Origin: JBBDYG01 sp040901765
GTDB taxonomy: Bacteria; Planctomycetota; Planctomycetia; Pirellulales; Lacipirellulaceae
Assembly: GCA_040901765.1 (NCBI GenBank)
Contig: JBBDYG010000015.1
Coordinates: forward strand, 1 to 64,000
Direction: 5' to 3'
Length of the DNA: 64,000 nt
Position numbers and translations under genes: made by a program. The notes below the pieces were generated by a model that was not told the origin of the DNA, made no database searches, and was given only the letters and a program-made list of their open reading frames with translations. The first letter of the stretch is position 1. Every line of letters begins with the position of its first letter. Shown piece by piece: positions 60,500 through 64,000 of this stretch.

Positions 60500-61183
60500 T
60501 CATCCCCCGTACATCGCCGCGAGTTCCCGCAGGTAATCGAGGGCCTCGTCGAGCGTTGGCGCCACGACGCCCGGTTGCCGGGCGGCGCGGTCGCACTTGC
60601 CGAGTAGCTCCAAGTCGTCGAACCAGGGCGACTGTTGCAGTTGCTTTTTCCCACGGGAGCCGAGCCGACCTTCGGCCAGCGCGTTGGCCGCCTCATGGTT
60701 TTCGATGAGCCACTCCATCCGCTCGTCGAGGTAACCCTCCAGCGCGGCAACGGCGGTTCGGCCATGTTCGAGGGGTTCGATCGCCTTACCCACGTCGTGC
60801 AAGAGCGCGACGGTCAGGAACTCTTCGTCGTAGGGCAACTCGTCGCGGGCGTGGTCGAAGGTCTGCAAGCTGTGGTAAAGCGCATCGCCTTCCAGGTGGG
60901 TCTTTGGGTTTTGCCGCACGTTCTCAAGCGGCGCGAGCAGCGCCCGAAAGTATGCAAAGCGATCGGCATGTTCGCCGCCCGTGGCTTCGCCGCTGGGCGC
61001 GGTCATGCTGCGAAGCTGCCGGCTGACTTCCTCGTCGGTGGGAATATCGGCCTGCCGCAGCCCGGCCGGGGAGATTCGCCGTGCCGCCTCCTGCTTGGCG
61101 TCGGCAAAGCTCAGCGCGGGGAACTCGAACATCAGCCGCGCGGCTTCCCAGGCGAGATGACGGCGAAGTTTGCTCGTGGCCAT
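60500..61183 (-). CDS. HD-domain phosphohydrolase-like protein
   Basis: A 227-residue protein starting MATSKLRRHLAWEAARLMFE at ATG 61183. Residues 105-200 show an HD-type pattern (HLEGDALYHSLQTFDHARDE, ALLHDVGKAIEPLEHGRTAV, WLIENHEAANAL) with paired His-Asp metal residues. Such domains cleave phosphates from nucleotides or RNA ends. The N-terminal ~90 residues are a helical extension and the C terminus (LDELLGKCDRAARQPGV-like) is family-like. A longer frame upstream is not supported. It stands between two repeat blocks. Confidence 0.8.
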   Translation of the reverse strand: MATSKLRRHLAWEAARLMFEFPALSFADAKQEAARRISPAGLRQADIPTDEEVSRQLRSMTAPSGEATGGEHADRFAYFRALLAPLENVRQNPKTHLEGDALYHSLQTFDHARDELPYDEEFLTVALLHDVGKAIEPLEHGRTAVAALEGYLDERMEWLIENHEAANALAEGRLGSRGKKQLQQSPWFDDLELLGKCDRAARQPGVVAPTLDEALDYLRELAAMYGG

Positions 61184-61329
61184 CCGTTTGAAATCGAAAT
61201 CCGGCTTGGAATAAAGAAAGCCGCCGCGAGCATGTTTGCCCGCAGCGGCTTTTGTGTTTTCCAATCAAGAATAACTTCGGTGAATGAGCTGCTGAAGGAA
61301 TCGCATCGCAAGGACGAGAATCAATTGAC

Positions 61330-61524
61330 AATTTGGCCGAAGGCCTTCATTCACCGTAGCCTGGGGCAACGCCCCAGGAATTGGAATCGACACCCATGTT
61401 TGGCCGAAGGCCATATTCACTTTCCCGCACGAGTGAATATGGCCTTCAGCCAAAGGGGTGGTGGTACGTTGACTTCCTGGGGCGATGCCCCAGGCTACGG
61501 TGAGAATAGGCCTTTGGCCAAAAT
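61330..61524. repeat. large palindromic repeat with CCTGGGGCAACGCCCCAGG core
   Basis: TTTGGCCGAAGGCCTTCATT, CACCGTAGCCTGGGGCAACG, CCCCAGGA faces CCTGGGGCGATGCCCCAGGC, TACGGTGAGAATAGGCCTTT, GGCCAAAA; a second palindrome (TTTGGCCGAAGGCCATATTC) lies inside. A half unit occurs at 60434. Confidence 0.7.
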
Positions 61525-61549
61525 ACCCAAATTATTTTTGAGCTCTCCC

Positions 61550-62623
61550 TTAGAAGCTTGGCTCCGGCTGCGGTAGCAGGCGATCGGCTGCTTGTTGAGG
61601 GGAGCGATTCTGATCGTAAAGTTTTGATCGTTTGGCGTTGGTCGTCATCAGTTGCCCGTATACCAGCGGCTCGACCGTCTCAGGGACAAACACGACATGG
61701 CCGTCGCAGAAGGCGATGTTTACGCCTCCGGGGTGCAAGCTAGAAGGCCAGCCGTACGACTCGTTGAGTCCGGAACCGGTGCTCACCTGGGCATACTCGG
61801 CCATGCTCGACAACGGAGCGACGGTATTCGATTGCGAGCCATTGATGCGTTCCATCGCCCGCGGCTGGTTGCTCCACACAAAGCCCCACACATGCTTTGT
61901 GTCTTTGATGTTGGGATCGTCGTAAGCCCACAACCAAGCTTGCGCGTTTTCCGCCAGCATCATTGTCTTGCTGGTGCCATCGGGAATATTGGCTAGCCGG
62001 GTTTGTGCGGCCGGATGGTTTTCTCGTCCATCGAGCGCCGGGCCGGGTGTGATGGCCGAGTTCTTATTCTTATTTAGATCAAAGAAAATGCCGTTTCCTG
62101 GATATTCAGTGTTCGCCTCACTCAGGGTACCGGGGCTACTGCTATCTCCGCGGGATGGATCGGCAAACGCCTGGCCTGCGTTGCCCACGTAGTTAGTCCA
62201 AGGCAAGCCCGGAATCTCCGGCGCGTCGCTGGGGCAGGTGAGGTTCTCGATGTACGCTGTCAAACGCTCCGCCGAAGGTGGCGGGACGAATTCCTTCGAC
62301 CAGGCGTCCCACAGCGCCGTGTTCTCCATGTACGGGAAGAGCATCACGATCCAGCTTGCGCGGCGGCCCTGCGAGAATTGCCCGCCCGTTTTCGTGCTGG
62401 TCAGATCCTCCAAGGCGTTCACATAGCCCGGCAATTTCTGCGACGAGTCCATGTTAATGGCCGCCAGGGCGAGTTGGCGGATGTTGTTCTTGCAGGTGTT
62501 GTTTTGGGCCGAGCCACGGGCCGCCTGAACCGCGGGCAGCAACAGCGCCACCAGGGTGCCAATAATGGCGATCACAACCAGCAACTCCACCAGGGTGAAG
62601 CCGCGCTTGAAAGAATGCCTCAT
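61550..62623 (-). CDS. DUF1559 pilin-like (type II/IV secretion pseudopilin-type) protein
   Basis: A 357-residue protein starting MRHSFKRGFTLVELLVVIAI at ATG 62623: a prepilin leader with G|FTLVELL cleavage site and a hydrophobic helix (VVIAIIGTLVALLLPAVQAA). A DUF1559 globular domain follows, ending with the family motif SLHPGGVNIAFCDGHVVFVP, then a tail (QNRSPQQAADRLLPQPEP). DUF1559 proteins are abundant in planctomycetes and are thought to be exported and assembled by a pilus-like machine. No secretion genes adjoin it. An in-frame ATG 5 codons upstream is possible. Confidence 0.92.
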   Translation of the reverse strand: MRHSFKRGFTLVELLVVIAIIGTLVALLLPAVQAARGSAQNNTCKNNIRQLALAAINMDSSQKLPGYVNALEDLTSTKTGGQFSQGRRASWIVMLFPYMENTALWDAWSKEFVPPPSAERLTAYIENLTCPSDAPEIPGLPWTNYVGNAGQAFADPSRGDSSSPGTLSEANTEYPGNGIFFDLNKNKNSAITPGPALDGRENHPAAQTRLANIPDGTSKTMMLAENAQAWLWAYDDPNIKDTKHVWGFVWSNQPRAMERINGSQSNTVAPLSSMAEYAQVSTGSGLNESYGWPSSLHPGGVNIAFCDGHVVFVPETVEPLVYGQLMTTNAKRSKLYDQNRSPQQAADRLLPQPEPSF

Positions 62624-62861
62624 TTCTGTGTTCCTCATATCTGGCAGCGAAAAGCGAACGGCCGCGTCGTACGATCTGACGTCGAAAAGCTGACGGAGCG
62701 GCAGGCGTATGATGCCAAAAACGAGAGCCTAAGCGCCGGATGCCCAGCGATAGCGGCCCCGCAGCTACGTCGAACCTGCCCCTTACGATTCATTCTAGCA
62801 ATCTGGCCGCCATGTATTGTCGCAAATTGGTTCCAAATTGTAAAGATTCCGCGTTTTACCC

Positions 62862-62947
62862 CGTAGGTCAGGCTGAGCCTGACTCGTGGAGGCCAATTCC
62901 AAGGCCATGCTGACCACAGGACATGTCAGGCGGAGCCTGACCTACCG
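62862..62947. repeat. GTAGGTCAGGCT palindromic repeat, copy 2
   Basis: CCGTAGGTCAGGCTGAGCCT and ATGTCAGGCGGAGCCTGACC followed by TACC, related to the unit at 35891. It lies in the leader region of fae. Confidence 0.65.
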
Positions 62948-63065
62948 CTGCCTTGAAATCCGCTCCCGCTGTGTTATCTTCCGAACTCTAGCCGCCGCTT
63001 ATTGCTGCCCCGGTCGGCCGGGGCATTTTGGCCGATTCATATACGCACACGGAGACGCAAGAACC

Positions 63066-63563
63066 ATGTCCATGTTCATTGGCGAGGCCCTGGTGGGCGA
63101 AGGGAACGAAATTGCCCACATCGACCTGTTGATTGGCAGCAAAGACGGCCCCGTGGGGAACGCCTTCGCCAACGCCCTGGCCCGGCAAAGCGAGGGGCAC
63201 TCCAATCTGCTGGCGGTGCTCACGCCCAATCTGGCCGTGAAGCCAGCCACGGTGTTGATCACCAAGGTGACGATCAAGGGGATGCGGCAGGCCGTGCAGA
63301 TGTTCGGCCCCGCTCAAGCCGCCGTCGCCAAGGCCGTTGCCGACTCGGTCTCAGAGGGAGTAATTCCGAAGAACGACGCCGAGAACCTTGTATGCGTCTG
63401 CGGCGTGTTCATCCATCCCGAAGCCGCCGACGACAAGAAGATTTACAGCTACAACTACGAGGCCACCAAGCAGGCCCTCAAGAGCGCGCTACAAAGCAAA
63501 CCGTCGGTCGACGAGATGCTGGCCGGCAAAGACGCCGCCGCCCACCCCTTCCGCGGCTTCTGA
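63066..63563 (+). CDS. fae: formaldehyde-activating enzyme
   Basis: A 165-residue Fae, which condenses formaldehyde with tetrahydromethanopterin in the C1 oxidation pathway. MSMFIGEALVGEGNEIAHID carries the conserved histidine (His18), followed by GPVGNAFANALARQSEGHSN, LAVLTPNLAVKPATVLITKV, KVTIKGMRQAVQMFGPAQAA and the end VDEMLAGKDAAAHPFRGF. The start ATG 63066 has GGAG about 11 bases upstream; a longer frame to 62886 runs through a repeat. The mtdB start follows 295 bases later, with an R2 repeat between. Confidence 0.95.
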   Translation: MSMFIGEALVGEGNEIAHIDLLIGSKDGPVGNAFANALARQSEGHSNLLAVLTPNLAVKPATVLITKVTIKGMRQAVQMFGPAQAAVAKAVADSVSEGVIPKNDAENLVCVCGVFIHPEAADDKKIYSYNYEATKQALKSALQSKPSVDEMLAGKDAAAHPFRGF

Positions 63564-63623
63564 GGAAGTGGTCAGTGGCCAGTGGTCAGTTGGAAGAGTG
63601 AGAATATTTCATCGGCCGAGGGT

Positions 63624-63838
<215 letters not shown>

Positions 63839-63857
63839 ATTGCGGCTTAGCGTCACC

Positions 63858-64000
63858 ATGCCTGCTAAAATCCTCGTCTGTCTCGACAGCGACGCCCAGC
63901 CGAGCGTGTTCGACGGCGTGGTCGCGGTTGATGCCGGCGTCGATCACCTGTTCCGGCACAGCGGCATGCAGCCCGAGCAGGTACGCGACTTGGTTTACGG
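63858..64000 (+). CDS. mtdB: NAD(P)-dependent methylene-tetrahydromethanopterin dehydrogenase, 5' end only
   Basis: ATG 63858 opens [20 protein letters not shown], then [20 protein letters not shown] and QVRDLVYG, cut by the window end after 47 residues. This start matches MtdB-type dehydrogenases, which oxidise methylene-H4MPT made by Fae. The placement directly after fae supports the call. The remaining ~240 residues lie outside the window. Confidence 0.8.
   Translation, partial: MPAKILVCLDSDAQPSVFDGVVAVDAGVDHLFRHSGMQPEQVRDLVY

Overview
The window looks like a GC-rich chromosome segment from a planctomycete, probably of the Pirellulales type. Supporting markers are a DUF1559 pilin-like protein, a giant dehydrogenase-like protein with a C-terminal PVC-type CxxCH haem domain, an SRR-FL Tat protein of a planctomycete-only kind, Fae plus the start of an H4MPT dehydrogenase, and many dispersed palindromic intergenic repeats. 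No rRNA, tRNA or CRISPR array was found. The assignment is inferred from gene content, not from a marker phylogeny.

Layout. 1-3.8 kb: end of an RTX/cadherin-like surface protein with a C-terminal lipase-like domain, then a membrane protein. 3.8-5.1 kb: a decayed REP-associated transposase (RAYT) element that truncated an exported VCBS/FG-GAP gene. 5.1-8.7 kb: ridA-like and hisI, a DUF433/DUF5615 toxin-antitoxin-like pair, a family 2 glycosyltransferase and an HTH protein. 8.7-18.9 kb: two giant exported, membrane-anchored proteins built from three related modules. 19.2-22.4 kb: inositol-phosphatase family enzyme, a candidate structured RNA with its own promoter and terminator, a conserved unknown and a lipoprotein. 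22.6-24.9 kb: defence islet with DUF104/VapC and an HTH, MT-A70 methyltransferase and BglII-like nuclease. 25.3-37.6 kb: mostly housekeeping (ClpP-like protease, HIT, dGTPase, PIN/TRAM, argS, rsfS, bcp, FHA, purH). 37.8-42.2 kb: tetR divergent from an MddA-like thiol methyltransferase, a Tat protein, and an ECF sigma factor with a membrane partner. 42.4-44.5 kb: a second defence-type cluster with a RES toxin, a convergent Xre/ParS-type antitoxin and an HNH protein. 44.8-50.8 kb: DUF1854 ABC exporter and the PVC cytochrome protein. 50.8-62.6 kb: sdhA and sdhC without sdhB, a TPR protein, an S41 protease, an HD protein and a pilin-like protein. 63.1-64 kb: fae and the 5' end of mtdB, the start of a C1 (formaldehyde oxidation) locus cut by the window end.

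Intergenic space is unusually full of repeats: three copies of a ~215 bp element (R1), four of a 125-215 bp element (R2), and several smaller palindromes. One 18-base palindromic repeat occurs four times and twice lies inside genes, once forming part of a signal peptide. The most interesting items are the giant modular protein pair, the promoter-RNA-terminator unit at 20.14-20.32 kb, the coding palindrome, the convergent RES/Xre pair with its HNH neighbour, and the restriction-modification islet.
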